A stretch of 41,696 nucleotides of DNA from contig CAKZXA010000102.1 of assembly GCA_937922045.1 (NCBI GenBank), positions 1-41,696 of the forward strand, read 5' to 3'. Of the stretch, positions 41,696 to 41,696 are shown one piece after another. Origin of the DNA: an uncultured Acidimicrobiales bacterium. GTDB taxonomy: Bacteria > Actinomycetota > Acidimicrobiia > Acidimicrobiales > SZUA-35. The position numbers were made by a program, and so were the translations under genes. Numbering within the stretch: position 1 is the first letter of the stretch; each line of letters starts with the position of its first letter. The notes beneath the pieces are model-generated. The model was not told the DNA's origin, searched no databases, and worked only from the letters and a program-made list of their open reading frames with translations.

Positions 41696-41696
41696 C

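Noticed and set aside
1-41696. CRISPR array, tRNA/rRNA genes, insertion sequences
   Set aside because: I saw no spaced regular repeats, no cloverleaf-like sequence and no transposase-like protein anywhere in the window.

Overview
This window looks like a chromosomal segment of a high-GC Gram-positive bacterium, most likely an actinomycetote and perhaps an Acidimicrobiia-type lineage. The reasons are the G+C-rich codon use, frequent GTG/TTG starts, an ESX-type WXG100 protein at the left edge, a DUF4032 kinase-like protein, a peptidoglycan-binding adaptor protein and the gene order rpsF-ssb-rpsR-rplI-dnaB. The class-level assignment is inference; no rRNA or tRNA gene is present to test it.

Layout. 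1-3.5 kb: start of a WXG100 gene, then dinB (DNA polymerase IV), a 2-keto-4-pentenoate hydratase-type enzyme and a PaaX-type regulator on the plus strand. 3.7-7.3 kb (minus): a DUF4032 kinase-like protein and a one-pass membrane protein that joins a DUF937-like domain, a proline-rich linker, a CHRD domain and an OmpA domain. 7.5-10 kb: a solitary molybdenum hydroxylase large subunit (form II CoxL-like). 10.4-14.8 kb (minus): a carotenoid oxygenase and a large membrane-fusion-type protein with two peptidoglycan-binding-like modules. 15.2-17.9 kb (plus): macro domain protein, small unknown protein, threonine aldolase and an overlapping Nudix hydrolase. 17.9-26 kb (minus): DEAD-box helicase and a complete oligopeptide-type ABC operon ending with a lipoprotein. 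26-30.6 kb: DUF2277 protein, AlkD-like protein, a B12-binding regulator with CarH-like signature residues, a Nudix hydrolase, a lipoprotein and two small membrane proteins.

30.6-35.4 kb (minus) is the conserved rpsF-ssb-rpsR-rplI operon followed by dnaB. DnaB carries a 369-residue intein with a LAGLIDADG-type endonuclease, and S18 has an unusual C-terminal extension of about 80 residues. A terminator-like hairpin and a perfect DnaA box separate rplI from dnaB.

35.7-38.3 kb (plus) holds two secreted proteins, one a probable zinc metallopeptidase. 38.3-41.7 kb (minus) is the accessory end of a polymorphic-toxin locus: a HINT-toxin C-terminus cut by the window edge, an overlapping candidate immunity gene, another unknown gene, and at least three decayed fragments of one duplicated gene family. 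The most interesting items are this toxin/immunity graveyard, the B12 regulator with an excisionase-like DNA-binding domain, the extended S18, and the unusual DUF937/CHRD/OmpA fusion.
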